Assembly (NCBI GenBank): GCA_023213315.1
Contig: JAKCPI010008017.1
Span: forward strand, 1 to 64,000
Reading direction: 5' to 3'
Origin: Euborellia annulipes
Taxonomy: Eukaryota > Arthropoda > Insecta > Dermaptera > Anisolabididae
DNA: 64,000 nucleotides
The notes beneath the pieces were generated by a model. It was given only the letters and a program-made list of their open reading frames with translations. It searched no databases and was not told the origin of the DNA. Positions 1-12,800 of the stretch are shown here, piece by piece (the stretch's first letter is position 1; each line of letters opens with the position of its first letter). Made by a program: the position numbers and the translations under genes.

Positions 1-150
1 TTTTTAATGACACCTGTATGATTTTGTTTTGATTTTTTATCAAAATTAACGAAAAATTTCATTTTCTTCTGTTATTATTTCAAAAACTTTTCAATTTTCA
101 GTAAAATTTCAAAGTATAAAAACTTTTTAAAATTGGGTATTTTATCATAA

Positions 151-820
151 TTAGGGCTCGGATTTCGCCCTATTTGCCTTTTTTTAATTTATGGCTTATA
201 ATTTAGGCCAATATAATATGTATACATTTCATGAAATTCTAAATTCTGAATAAAAGAAAAGGCATTTGTTAGTGCTTATAATGCCTATTTTGGTCGATTC
301 TGGGGTTTGCTGCCTATTTCATCTATAAATACCTTTTTTAGTTCCTATTTTAAGTTCAAATAGCCAATTTCAATTTTTTACGAGCTATACATAGCCTAAA
401 TTTAAAATTTTTTGAATTATCAAGAAAATATTTCCAAGGGGGGGGAGGGGGTAAAGGGGGTAATTAATCCCCCCTCCCGAGATTTGAAAAAAATACTTTT
501 TTTCGACAAAAAAATTTATTTTTAATTTAAAATTGGTACTTAAAAATTTGATTTGTATTTATATTCTAGCAAACAAGTACAAAATGCGCCTTTAAATTAC
601 CGAAATTAAGAAAAAGTTGTGTGCTGTGCGACCAGTCACACCAGATTACCAAAAATAAGACATCATTTTTTTAAATTTTTTTATATTATTTCTTAAATAA
701 TGCCTTTTAAGTGCCTATTTTTACAATAAATGCCTTTTCAAGTGCCTATTTTAATAATTTTTAGTGCTTAGTGGCCTGCCTATTTTAAAGATTTTCAGTG
801 CCTATAAATCCGAGCCCTAA
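151..820. mobile_element. TIR-bounded non-autonomous DNA element
   Basis: The ends are perfect 15-bp inverted copies: TTAGGGCTCGGATTT at 151-165 and its complement at 806-820. The interior is AT-rich, repeats short GTGCCTATTTT-like phrases, and has no credible reading frame. A fragment of family A (the conserved GTGTGCTGTGCGACCAGTC stretch near 618-637) and a G-rich/C-rich tract near 437-477 lie inside. Flanking bases agree only over ATCAT, so no clean target duplication can be claimed. A hAT-like MITE is one reading; the superfamily is unsure. I see nothing in bases 1-150. Confidence 0.55.
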
Positions 821-822
821 TC

Positions 823-2235
823 ATCAGAAATGATGTGGACATTTGTGATAGATGGAAACACCTTAATGCAGGTATCAGGTGTGAAGAGTTCCCCCTTCCA
901 CCACTATCACTGACCCCGCCAATTCATGGACCTGTTGAGCGAATCACAATATGTGAGGTGAAACAGGCTCTTATGAAAATGAAAAACGGCATGCCCTGGC
1001 CCTGACGACCTTCCTGCCTAAGTTTGGAAGGCGATTGGACCCTTGGCACAGAGTGGCTGTGTCGCTTTTTCAATGCCATGATTATCGAAGGCAGGGTATC
1101 GAAGGCCTGGGCAACCAGTGTCACGGTTCCCATCTGGAAAAAGAAAGGCGACATACTCGAGTGCCAGAACTATCGCCCAATCCGTCTTCTTTCGCACACA
1201 ATGAAAATATGGGAGCGGATTATTGATCTTCGCCTTTGCTCTATTGTCAGTGTGAGTGAAACCAGTGTGGATTTGTTCAGAAGTGAGGGACAATTGATGC
1301 TATTTTTGGATTACGACAACTTATGGAAAAAGCGCGAGCTGGACAGAAATGGCTGCACGTCGCATTCCTCGACCTTGAAAAAGCGTTCGATAGAGTACCG
1401 CGTGAGCTCATCTGGCACAGCTTACTGAAATCCAATGTCCCTGAAGAATATGTCCGCTGGATACAGATCTTGTATGAGGGAACATTAAGCAGAGTCAGAA
1501 GTCGGGCAGGAGTTTCCGAACCGTTTCCCATTACGGTTGGCGTCCACCAAGGTAGCGCTCTCTCACCGCTGCTCTTCATCGTCTGTATAGATGTCATCAC
1601 GCGGGATCTTCAAAGACCCCACCCGTGGTGCCTCCTTTACGCCGATGACGTGGTGCTGAGTGAGGAAACTCGCGACAAATTGGAAAATTCTGTAAACATC
1701 TGGAAGAATAGCCTCGATCAATACTGTTTGCGTATTAACCCACGCAAGAATACATGCAGTACTTCCTACAAACTGCAGATCTAGTTATACTTGATGGCCA
1801 GGCGCTCCCTAAATGTCGTAGTTTTCGCTAGCTTGGCTCGAGGGTCGCTGATGATGGGGAACCAACGGATGAGATTGCCGGGCGTACAAATGCCAGTTGG
1901 CTTAAATGGCGAGAATGCTCTGGAATCCTTTGGCATAGCGCCAATCACTGACAAAATGCGCGAATGGCGTCTCCACTGGTTTGGAGATGTCGTACGCCAA
2001 GAGAGCAGTGGCGTGGCAAGGACGGCGTACGATATGGAGCTCCTCGGACGACAACGCAGAGGAGCACCTAGGATGACTTGGCTTCATCGGTCAAGAGAGA
2101 CATGACCGAGCTTGGCCTGTCGGAGACAACAGAATTGGAAAGGGGGAAGTGGAGGGGGAGAGTGGGGCCCGCCGACCCCGCACCAAAATTGGAAAACGCA
2201 ACAACAAACACAAAATTGGACATTTACGTTTAAGA
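823..2235 (+). pseudogene. Degenerate non-LTR (LINE) retrotransposon, reverse-transcriptase region
   Basis: Conceptual translation in shifting frames gives the palm of a LINE reverse transcriptase. The pre-palm region is at about 850-1320 (NYRPIRLLSH at about 1170). Motif A DLEKAFDRVPR is near 1373-1405, motif B QGSALSPLLF near 1550, and motif C YADDVVL near 1640-1660. A C-terminal thumb/connection stretch (WRLHWFGDVVR, then RQRRGAPRMTW) covers about 1960-2090. Both catalytic aspartate motifs survive, but the frame shifts near 1000, 1320 and 1790 and stops occur, so no intact protein is made. The ending resembles RTE-like elements. No endonuclease domain lies upstream, so the copy is 5'-truncated or disrupted by the TIR element at 151-820. 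Its base composition is closer to 50 percent GC than its surroundings. Confidence 0.85.
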
Positions 2236-2546
2236 TTCAAACACAACATCATTCAAATGACTGCTACGGCTGGCTAGAGAGTAGCACCCACATCAACCCA
2301 ATTTTTCAGTCCATTTACCCTGCCATGTTAAACGAATTTTGGTTTCCAAAAATTGAAGAGGATGACATGAATGACATTTGGTCTTAATAGGACGGTGCCT
2401 CTTGCCATATAGCAAACGAACCAATTGATATTTTGGAGCACTGTTTTTGGAAATCAAATAATCATCTGAAAAACTGATGTCAATTGGCCGCCTGAGCTGT
2501 AATTTGACCCCTTTGGATTTGTTTTTTTTTTTTTTTCACCCCTGGT

Positions 2547-2935
2547 GAAGTGAAGGGGTTAGAGGGGACCACCACAACTGGTGGCAAGATAGTATTTTTC
2601 ATTGATTTGGGCACCAGGTAGTAGATTTTTATGAGCATAATTGCCGGTCCCCACAATTTGGCGTGGTGTTTAGGCCGTATATTTAAATTTATAACAGAGA
2701 GAGAGAAAAGAGGTGAAGGGGTTAAAGGGGACCACCGCAGCTGGCGGCAAGATAGTATTTTCCATTGATTGGGGTACCAGGTAGTGGATTATGAACATAA
2801 TTGCCGGTCCCCACAATTTGGCGTGGTGTTTAGGCCGTATATTTAAATTTATAACAGAGAGAGAGAAAAGAGGTGAAGGGGTTAGAGGGGACCACCACAA
2901 CTGGTGGCAAGATAGTACTTCTCAGGGGACTATAG
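2547..2935. repeat. Tandem repeat, period about 160 bp, about 2.4 copies
   Basis: Units begin with GTGAAGGGGTTAGAGGGGAC at 2550, 2713 and 2873. They carry the same internal landmarks: a CCACAACTGGTGG palindrome, GGTCCCCACAATTTGGCGTG, and a (GA)n stretch before the next unit. Spacings are 163 and 160 bp. Copies two and three differ from the first by a few substitutions. No coding potential is visible. The rest of 2236-3388 is non-coding, with poly-T at 2522-2536. Confidence 0.85.
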
Positions 2936-3388
2936 AGGATCCCCTCAATTGCTGACAAGACAGTTTTTAAGTACTTGAATTTGACCATAATTGCAAGTCT
3001 TCACATCATCTTAGCATGCATTCCATTGATTTCCTATGGAAATAAGAGGGGTGGGGGTAAAAAAAAAATTGGACCAAAAATTGGCCCAGCAAGATCCGGA
3101 TCCTTATTCTGGGAGCTATTCTTAGCCCAAATCCATTGTCAGAATTCGGTCCTCAGATTTTGCATACTCAACTACCTCCAGCGCCTGGTCTATTAAGTAT
3201 AAGTGTTACGCTAATCATCCAGAGACGATTGAAGCCTTAAAACACGAATTAAAAGTTGCAATTTATGCATCTAATATTTTCGGTAGGGCTTTGTTTAGGA
3301 GTTAAAAATTATTTTCTATATATGTCATCTGATTGACAAAAGTAGTTTTTAATTTTTTTCACCTCAACTTATTTATTTATATTAGTGC

Positions 3389-3836
3389 GCAATTCTGCCC
3401 GCCAAAGCGAAAGACCCCTGACGGGAGCGGCGGTGCGACGTGACGTCATTGGCACGGATGCCCGCGTCCGCCGTCCGAGCAAGCCAAAGTCTAACTCACA
3501 GATCCATTTTATTTTACCTTTAAATAATATAAAATAAGTGATATTTAAATGTAAATTAAAAAATATTTAAGTTACTGTAATATGAAAAATTTGCCTATAT
3601 ATACTCTAGAAAGGAAATTACACCGTCAGAGCTCATGGAGCCGAACAAAAAAACGAATTCGACCGAGTCGGTCCTGGCTGGCCAGCTTGTCTATTCAAAT
3701 AACCCTCCGCTATTCCAGCCATGGACGATCGATCGCTAATTGCCATAGTTACCATATTTATTTAATGCTTGTAAAAATAATTTTAAGATAATCATGTTTT
3801 TTCATTATTAATTTAATTCATTCATATCTTATTAAA
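3389..3836 (+). promoter_or_regulatory. Candidate promoter and 5' leader of the dynein gene
   Basis: A GC-rich island of about 100 bp (3389-3495) stands out from AT-rich flanks about 340-450 bp before the dynein start codon. It holds a perfect cAMP-response palindrome TGACGTCA at 3441-3448, directly overlapping an inverted CCAAT box (ATTGG, 3448-3452). Nearer the gene, ATTGCC-ATA-GTTACC at 3739-3753 gives two RFX-type half-sites in direct orientation, not the usual inverted X-box. RFX factors are established regulators of ciliary genes. Promoter function here is inferred from composition and position only. A short open frame at 3582-3791 has no recognisable content. Confidence 0.35.
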
Positions 3837-6800
3837 ATGCTTAAAAAGCCGAAGAGAAAATTAAAGGATACCAAAGAAGAGCAAAAGGACCTTGAGTCTG
3901 ATTTATCAGAGTTATCAGAATTTTCTGATTTTTCAGAACCCAGAAGTGATGAAGAAACAGAAAAACTAAATGAATCCCCTCAATTAGGAACTGAAGATAT
4001 TAAACAGAGAATTATATGCAAAACAGCATCAGAATATATAACGTAAGTAACGTTCTCATTGATTGAGGGATTTTATTCAAATCGTTCCAGTTGCATGCCA
4101 CCGGGTAAATTATTTAAATATCAATTTTATTTAAATTGGATATGCACAAGCAATGATGATTTGAATTAAATTGCGGAAGTATTTTGTTGTGATGAACTTA
4201 GGTGTTGTTTAATTTCAACTATCAACACCTAAGTTCATCACAACAAAATACTTCCGCAATTTAATTCAAATCAATTTCATTTATATCTATTTTACATTTT
4301 ATTTTGCTAAATCACCTAATCCAAAACTTGTGCAAATTTACCTTTTTATCACAGCCTTCCACTTCAATAAATGGCTATTAGAATTGATAATGAAGAAATA
4401 ATCTTTATTTTCAAGTGAATTTTTCAGTCAAATTAATAAAGAACACTAAATTGCCTGGGCTGTTATTATTATTAAATCATTTCCAAGCTTCCCCAGATAG
4501 TATTATTAATTTTGATTAGTAACCAATTCCCCCAAAAGAATAGAAACTTATTTCGACTCTGTCTTATGATAAAGACTCCACGAAGGGATGCTCTCTTGGT
4601 ATCTGAATTTAACATAATCCCAAAATTCCTTTGAAAAACCAAATGGAAGGAATGAAAAGGAACCACTTGTTGTTGAATTTTAAAATAAATAAATTGTCTT
4701 AATGTTAAGGGTCAGCTGCAGTTGAAAACTAAAAAAAAAATTATTAAAATCACAATTTTTTATTATTTTAATTTACAGATTACCAAATGTTCTTCCAACA
4801 CATATTCCACATAAAAAATTATTTCTAAAATATGAAGAGCAACAAATAAAACCTGAGCCTTTGGTAATTAATTAATTAATTTTTTATTTTATTTTTCCCG
4901 TGATTAATTTATTTTTCAATTTAGCAAGATTTTTTAAAAAATCAAGAAAGCCGAAAAAAAAATATGCACCAGAAACCACCGGAAAGACAGCTGGAGATTA
5001 TTTTTTAGAAGAAGAAGAACGAAAAAGTTATTTATGATTAAAATAATTAAAAAATAAATTTTCATAAATTTTATCTTGTGTTTCTTTTTCATATTGTTTA
5101 GAAACAAAAGTTCCGATTCGATTTGGATTAGAAGTTGAAAAAAAAGTTCTTGTGGTTGTTGATCAACTTCAAATCATTCATCATGTAAAAGAAACACCAA
5201 ATATTGGTTTTTTATATATGATATATTCAGCGCCAAGATGGTCTGAACATTTTGGACCATATTGCCTAAAGTATTCTATAATTTATAAATAAAATAAATG
5301 AATTTATGCTATAAGATAATTGCATTTTTTTTTAGAGTTGTACCATTTGAAAAAATTAAAATCGATCGATTTTTGACTATTAGTCCTCAGGGTGTGACAC
5401 AATATTTTCCCGGCGAAATGAATTTTACACCTTTAGATCAATGGGAACGTGAATATTTACAATATTGCAAAATAATAAAGGTTTGTTAAATGTATTGACT
5501 ACTGCAGTTGTGGCTGAACTAAATATTTCTTTATATGTACTTTATAAAATTATTTTCTTACAGATGAAAACTTTTAGATTGTATAGAATTTGGAAAGCCT
5601 TTTTTTACGTGGAGAAAATTTGTAACGAGAAAAAAATTTATCGAAGCCCAAAAGTATCTCAGTAAATTTCTTTATATTCTACATCCAATTTTAAGAGAAG
5701 CTTTAATTTCCATACAAAAGGAATATATCTTCATCTTATCGGAAACATATCTTGACCGAACCAAAACTGAAGAGACCGCTCTTTTTGAATGGAATGAATA
5801 TCAAGTAATTTTATTTATGATTTTGGGTTTAAGTAAAGTTAAGTAAGTTAGTTGACCTGTGAAAGAATTTCACACACATCGGGGCGAGGCAGGGATTTCT
5901 CACTGAGTCGTTAATGGCCTAATCTCTCTTTCTTCCACATGTTCAGCAATATGATTTTTTATTTAAGAATACTGTATAAATTTGTTTATTATTTAGAAAT
6001 TTAAGAGTTTAATTTTTTTTAGCGTTCATAGAACATTTAGACTTTTAAACAATTTACTTTTTTTTTTTTTAGATGGGACAATTAGAAGAAATGGAGTCAA
6101 GGATTCTGAGATTCCACAGAGTGGTTTTAGAAATTACTTATAAATCTTGTTTGGACGCACTTGCTGCAGCAGGCTTTGTTCCAAACGATGACAATTTTCT
6201 TCCAAGGGATATGAAAATGCCCGTCGGAGTAACTGTTCTTTTCGGCAAAAGTAAAATGACCTATACACAACAAGCAAATAAACGCCGATTTTGTCTTCGT
6301 TTATCACAGTAATTACCAGTAATTTTTTCTATACCAATGTTTATTAATTCTTTTTCATGCGCTCCCAATACGTTTTAACAACCTCTGAATCAAAATAGAA
6401 AAATAGAAAATGGGTATCGCGTCTATCTGTAAATAAAATTTAAAAAATCTAAAGAAAAATTAATTGAAATTTCTCAAATGTCTTTTTTTGCTATACATTT
6501 GAATTAAATACAATATGTACCTTAAATTTTCTTGATTTTCCCAAAGTTCTGTTTATATTTATTTTATATTTACTGTGAGTACATTTCTTTGTTAGCGGTT
6601 CACGGACCCCCCTTGATTGGAAAGAACAATTAAGGTCCCGATTAGGGGGGGGTATTTTGAGCCTTCATATCTTCCATCGATTGCTACTCAAAAAATTTAA
6701 GAAATATTTGAATTTGGAATCTATAGATCGCAAAACAGACCTAAGGGTGTTATATAATTTAAATTAATAAATAATAATATTTACAGTTTTATACATTTAA

Positions 6801-9800
6801 TTGATTATAAAATGATTACAATGATGCATATATTATTGCGTGAATCTTATCAAGACTTGGAAGATCTATTCAAAATGCACGAGAGATTTCTACCTCCTTT
6901 CGATGATTGTACTGGGGAAGATATAAATGAAATATTGGAAAAACCACGACCTGAAGATGCTCCTAAAGTAATAATAATAATATCTTTTTATGTTTTATCA
7001 TCTTAATGAATATAAATTTTTCTAGTTACCTTTATATATCATTGATCTTCTTGGTGATTATGATAATATCCAATCAAGACAAATAGTTTTAGATCCTTCT
7101 GAAGAAATTTTTTTTGACGCTTTTTTACAATTGTTAACTCTTTGGGAAGATAAATTATTTATAATGGATATTTTCCTTAATAATAAAAAACTTAATATAT
7201 TTACAGAGTATGACTATATTATTATTTATTTATGTATTGCTTTCATCAACAATTTTTTAAATTGCTCTTAATATGATTTTCTAGGCCCATGGTCAATGGC
7301 AAAAAGGATGAACGAATTCCAATAAGAGGACCTATTCTTACTGAATTTCTTGAAAGTGATCCGAGAATATTTAATTTAAAAGATAATATTTATAAGCTTC
7401 TTCATACAAATCTTATTTTAGTTAAAACTTATGCCCACCGATTTAAATTTGTAACAACATATATGGCCAAAAATGATTTAATTCAACATGAAACGATTAT
7501 AAATGAAAGAGGTATACATTTTATATTATTAGAGAGACCAAAATGAATTTTAATAAAAAAATACATGTCACATTTGATTATTGATAAAGACAGTACGTCC
7601 AAGATGCACGAGGGCCTGGGAACCTGACTCAGGACTTTTACCAGAATGATTTGTTCATTCTGGTTTCAGGCAAGCTGCCTCTGGGACTCATTTGTGTGTT
7701 GAGAATTTGTCAATGTTTTAAAATAGATATCGAGAACTTGATATCAAAAGGTACAAAATAAAATAAAAAGTATCCGGACTCATTCTGAAATATTCAAAAA
7801 ATCCGGTTTCGTTGGCAAGTAATTGGGAGTAAAGCTGTTTGTACCCCCCTTAAATATATAGATCTTAATTTATTAATTGAATGTATTTCACTTCTCGGTG
7901 TTTTTAACTTTGCTGACACATTATTACGAAGGAGCAATAAAGCTGCAGCCTCTTCTCTTGTAACTTTCATAATTCACTAAACTGTTTGGGTGGCAGCTCT
8001 GCTTGCGCTAACAACGTGCGTTCATTATGGCCACATCCTACTTTATTCCCTGTTGCGGCCTGAGTCAGGCAATTGGAGTTTGTTCCCCGGACGCAAGCTT
8101 CTTGACTCGGGAAACTTGGACGTACCCTGAGAGTATACTTATCAAATCATTGTCAAATTATTTATAATTCTAAGAATCTGTATATCTGAATATGTATAAA
8201 TATTTCTTATAAATTAGTTCATCTTAAATAACGAAAGAATCAGCAATTGAAAGTTTGGAAACTAAATATATTTTTTTTAAATAAAATTCATTTTGGATGG
8301 ATTTTGTTAAAAAAAATTACTGATATCTAAACAACAATATTACTATTTTATAGTTTTGAAATTAAAAATTATTATTATCTTTTCAGAGCTGAGAGTTTTT
8401 CGAACTCTACTAAATGAGCTTCATGATCAAATTGAGAAAATCGACAAAATTCCTAATAAACTAAACTTAGGTATTTTCTTAGTAGAAATGGAACGATTTA
8501 AAGAGTTTGCTTTACCATACACATATGCTCTTCTTGGAGTTATTCATGATGTTTTACCTGGGTAAAATTTCATCTTATAATTAAATATGATTTTAAGATA
8601 ACCTTTATAAAATAAATATTAACATTCAAGGATTGGAAAAGAAAAAATTGATAATCTTACAAATGAAGGAACAGAAGCTATAAAATTTTTGGAAAATGAA
8701 CCAACTGATACTCCAGGCTTCGTTGAATTTCTCAGTTTCTTAGATAAATGCCAAAGAACGGTAAGATTTTATTTAAATTTAATTTTTTTTTTTTAATTTT
8801 AAAATAATAGATATAAATTGGAGTCAGGAGGAATAAAACTGCGTTGTCGAACACCTTTTCACTTTTATTCTAAGCAGACGTTTCGGTGGAGGAATAAAAC
8901 CAGCGTTGTAGAACACCTTTACACTTTTATTCTAAGCACCGAAACGTCTGCTTAGAATAAAAGTGAAAAGGTGTTCGACAACGCTGGTTTTATTCCTTCC
9001 GACTCCAATCTCACATACCCAGCATACAATTTAATTTAATAGATATAAATATTTATAGCTTGATTTTATGGATAATGAATGTGAATATTGTAAAGAACTT
9101 TATGATATTATTGAAGAATTCGAAGTCCCTTGTCCTTCTGAAGACATCATGAACTATATGGTAATTGACAATTTTTAAGAATGATTTCAAATAAATTTTA
9201 TTTAAAAATTTAATTCTCTAGAATTTCAGTGTCATTCTTACAACCTTCAGAAATACTGTGGATCTTTTATTTGCAGACAGACAACGTTTAATTAATTCAT
9301 TCAATGAACTATTAGAAAAAGACATAAATGAATTACTCTTACAAGTTGGAAATATAGGCTTTGAAGTCTCGGTAGTTTTTTTTTTTTTTGCAACATTTTT
9401 CCTATGAATTTAATTATTTAATTTTTTTTAGCAACCCTGGCTCATTGATATTAATTCCAATATAACTGAAGTCCGTGAAACTCTTAATCGATTTAATGAG
9501 GATTTGAACGATTGCGTTGATAGAGTAAATCAAATAAAAGCTTATCAAAAGCAATTCCGGGTAAATATAAAGAATTTTCGCTATAGACATTTTATTGTAT
9601 ATGCATATGCAGGGAGTATTCCAAAGATTTCGAATGGGCGTAACTAGAGAATTTGCCTGAGGGGGGGGGGGGGGCTGGTACCCCTCTAGTTACTCCCATG
9701 GATTTGGTAAACCCTTTACTTTCCAAGAATCCAAATCAGGAGATAGAAAGCGTTTGATTTTTTGAAATATAAAATTTATATTAAGTATAGCACAATTGTT

Positions 9801-12800
9801 CCCTTAAAAATAATTTTAATGTGGCAAGATAACTCAAATAATTTTTTTTAGTAAGAAAAATTTTATATACAAAAAAAAAATAGTTTACTCCATTATTTTT
9901 ATTTATTTTTGATTAATTAATAATACATTTTTCTAATTTCAGATTGAAGTTACGCGATTTGAATTAGTTGATGACGTAATTAGTGATGTAAAACTTCATA
10001 TTCTTTTATGGGACAGTCTTTATATGTGGGATAATATTGTTAAAGACTGGTTTGAGAGAGACTTTAATCAACTAGATCCAGAAGATATGAATGCAATTAC
10101 TACTAGATATGTCAAATATGTTTTCCAATTGGAGAAAGGATTGCCCCCAAATGAAATTGTTCCTGTTTTAAAGGAAAAAGTTGAAGATATTAAGAATAAG
10201 GTAAATCGAAAACATTTTAAAATACCAGTTAAAAAAAAAAACATTTTTACATTCAAGTGCTTTAAGAATTTAAAATCGATTACCTTCGAGATAACTTTGC
10301 CATGGAGGCTAAAGTGTGCAAATGTGTTCCCAGCTCTAGCTCGGTTAAATCGCGATTGTCATTTACATTCTCGCAAACTAGAGTTTTATTTTAATATTTC
10401 TATTTTTTTTTTATTTCAGTTACCCGTAATATTTAATTTACGTAATCCAGCATTCAAAGCCCGACACTGGCTTATGATCGAAGAGATTTTGGGCTACAAA
10501 TTTAAACGTGAAGAAGTACTAACCCTAAAGCTGCTCTCGGATATTAAAGCTTTTGACTATCCTGATGAACTTCAAGAAATATCAGCTCAAGCAAGTTCAG
10601 AACAGGGATTGGAGCTACTTTTGAAAAAGGTAATTTCACCATATTCTCCGTCCACATATTACGTAACATCCTTTTTTGACGATTTTCTACCCCCACCTGT
10701 CACAGTTAGTCACATATAAACAAACGCCCCTACAAATATTATGTCACAACATAGAACCCCCCCCCCCCCCCCTGAATAAAATTTCTTATACAAAATTCAT
10801 ATCATTTTACCTTTTTTTTTTAGTAAATTTTCCCTCGTAACTCAAATAATAACTCCATTTTTCCCTGCTGTGAGAACCTTTTTTTCATTTTAAATGTAAT
10901 TTGTTTGCTAAAATTGTTGAAGCACACTTTCTCTTCTTGATGGAAAGTTGGATGGTGCTGGTGCAAAATGTATAGTTTCCGACAATAAAATGAATTAATG
11001 ATTAGTGGGGGAAAAATAATGTGATGGGCAACCATATTTGATGAGAAAGAGAAAGGGGAGGAAAAGATTTTTCATTTTCTATAAATATAAAAAAATTTTA
11101 ATTAATCGTAATTAAAAAAGAGAAAGTAAAAAAAAAGCATTCTATTATGTAAAATGCTCACGAATTTAAATCATTTAAAAAAAACGCATAAAAAAATACT
11201 TTAAAATGCCTCAGTACAGTTTCGGACTTATGATTCTATTCAATGTGCCCTTCTGAAGCCCTTAAGTAAAATCTAGAGAAAGGTTACAAAATATTTAAAA
11301 ATTTATAGAGTAAAGGCTACAGTGATTGACCCCTACGGCTTTATACTTATAAAATAAGAAATATAATGGATAAATATTAGAATAATAGTCAGAATGACTG
11401 TAGTTTTAGAATTCCTATAAAAGATTTTCAAGTTGATTGCTTTGTTGGTTTAACAGAAATTAAGTAGAAAAGAGGTAAAAATGCTTAAGGGAGCCAACCA
11501 TTGTATCCTTTACCCTAGCCAATTAAATGTACTATTTTTATTTTTACCGTAAAATTTCATTTATTTTTCCATTTCAGATTGAAGAAATATGGATTGGATT
11601 AGAATTTCAGGTCATTCCATATCGTGATTATAAAGATGTATATATTCTTAGCGGTTTGGATGAAATGCAACAAGTAATAGAGGATACAAATATTAATCTG
11701 AGTACAATCTCTAGTTCAAGACATGTTGGTCCTATTAAACCTAGAGTTGATGATTGGATTGATAAAATGAATCTTTTTGTTCAAACTCTGGTAAATTTTT
11801 CTTTAAATTACCCATTTCTTAATTTCTTTTTATTCTTACAATAAAATTTGATATATTTGTATGACTGAATTGAGACTATATTTAAAAATTTTAGGATGAA
11901 TGGGTAGAATGTCAACAAGTTTGGATTTATTTAGAACAAATATTTACTGCACCTGATATTCAAAGGCAATTGCCCACAGAGGCTAAACTTTTTTCTATGG
12001 TTGACAAATCATTCAAAGAAATCATGCGCAATACTCAAAAAGTAAGTTTGGGTTAATTTCGCATATCTAGAGATTGCAATAAATTTTTTGGAAAGATTTT
12101 CCCAAATGGTGAAATGGCTCCAGTGTTTAATTTTATTTTTCTCTTGGTATAGCTGCTTATTCTTATAACTTTCATACATCTACTAAAAAAAAAATTTATT
12201 TTAGACTCCACTTGCAATGCCTGCTTGTACAAAGCCAGGCGTTTTAGAAGCATTCCAGAATAACAATAGTATGCTTGATCAGATTATGAAATGTTTAGAG
12301 GCTTATTTGGAAACTAAACGAGTTGCATTTCCCAGATTTTATTTCTTATCAAATGATGAATTGATAGAAATTTTAGCTCAGGTAAATTTTTTTAACTATA
12401 AAAATAAAAAAAATCTTGAATTTAATAAAACTTTTTATATTTCTTTAGACAAGAAATCCACATGCTGTACAACCTCATCTACGCAAATGCTTCGATGGTA
12501 TTTCTAGACTAGAATTTGGCGTTAAATCTGGAGGGGGAGGTGGTGAAGGAGATGCAGGAGATATTATTTACACTACTGATATTATTGCTATGCTCTCTCC
12601 TGAAGGAGAAAGAGTCGAATTAATTAAGGTAGTGTTTTTAATTAAAACACCTTTTATTATTGAATTATTAATATTTATTTTTTTTATTTTAGGGATTGAA
12701 GGCCAGAGGTAATGTGGAAGATTGGCTAGGTAAAGTAGAAGAAGCTATGGTTATTTCATTAGGTAAAAAAATGAAAAATTCCCTTCATGAATATCTTACA

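Noticed and set aside
1277..1600. Minus-strand frame of 107 codons
   Set aside because: It is the antisense shadow of the LINE reverse transcriptase palm domain.
3739..3753. Canonical RFX X-box
   Set aside because: The two half-sites are in direct, not inverted, orientation, so only a weak regulatory suggestion was kept.
3582..3791. Open frame of 69 codons upstream of the dynein
   Set aside because: It has no recognisable domain, runs through the presumed leader, and does not join in phase to exon 1.
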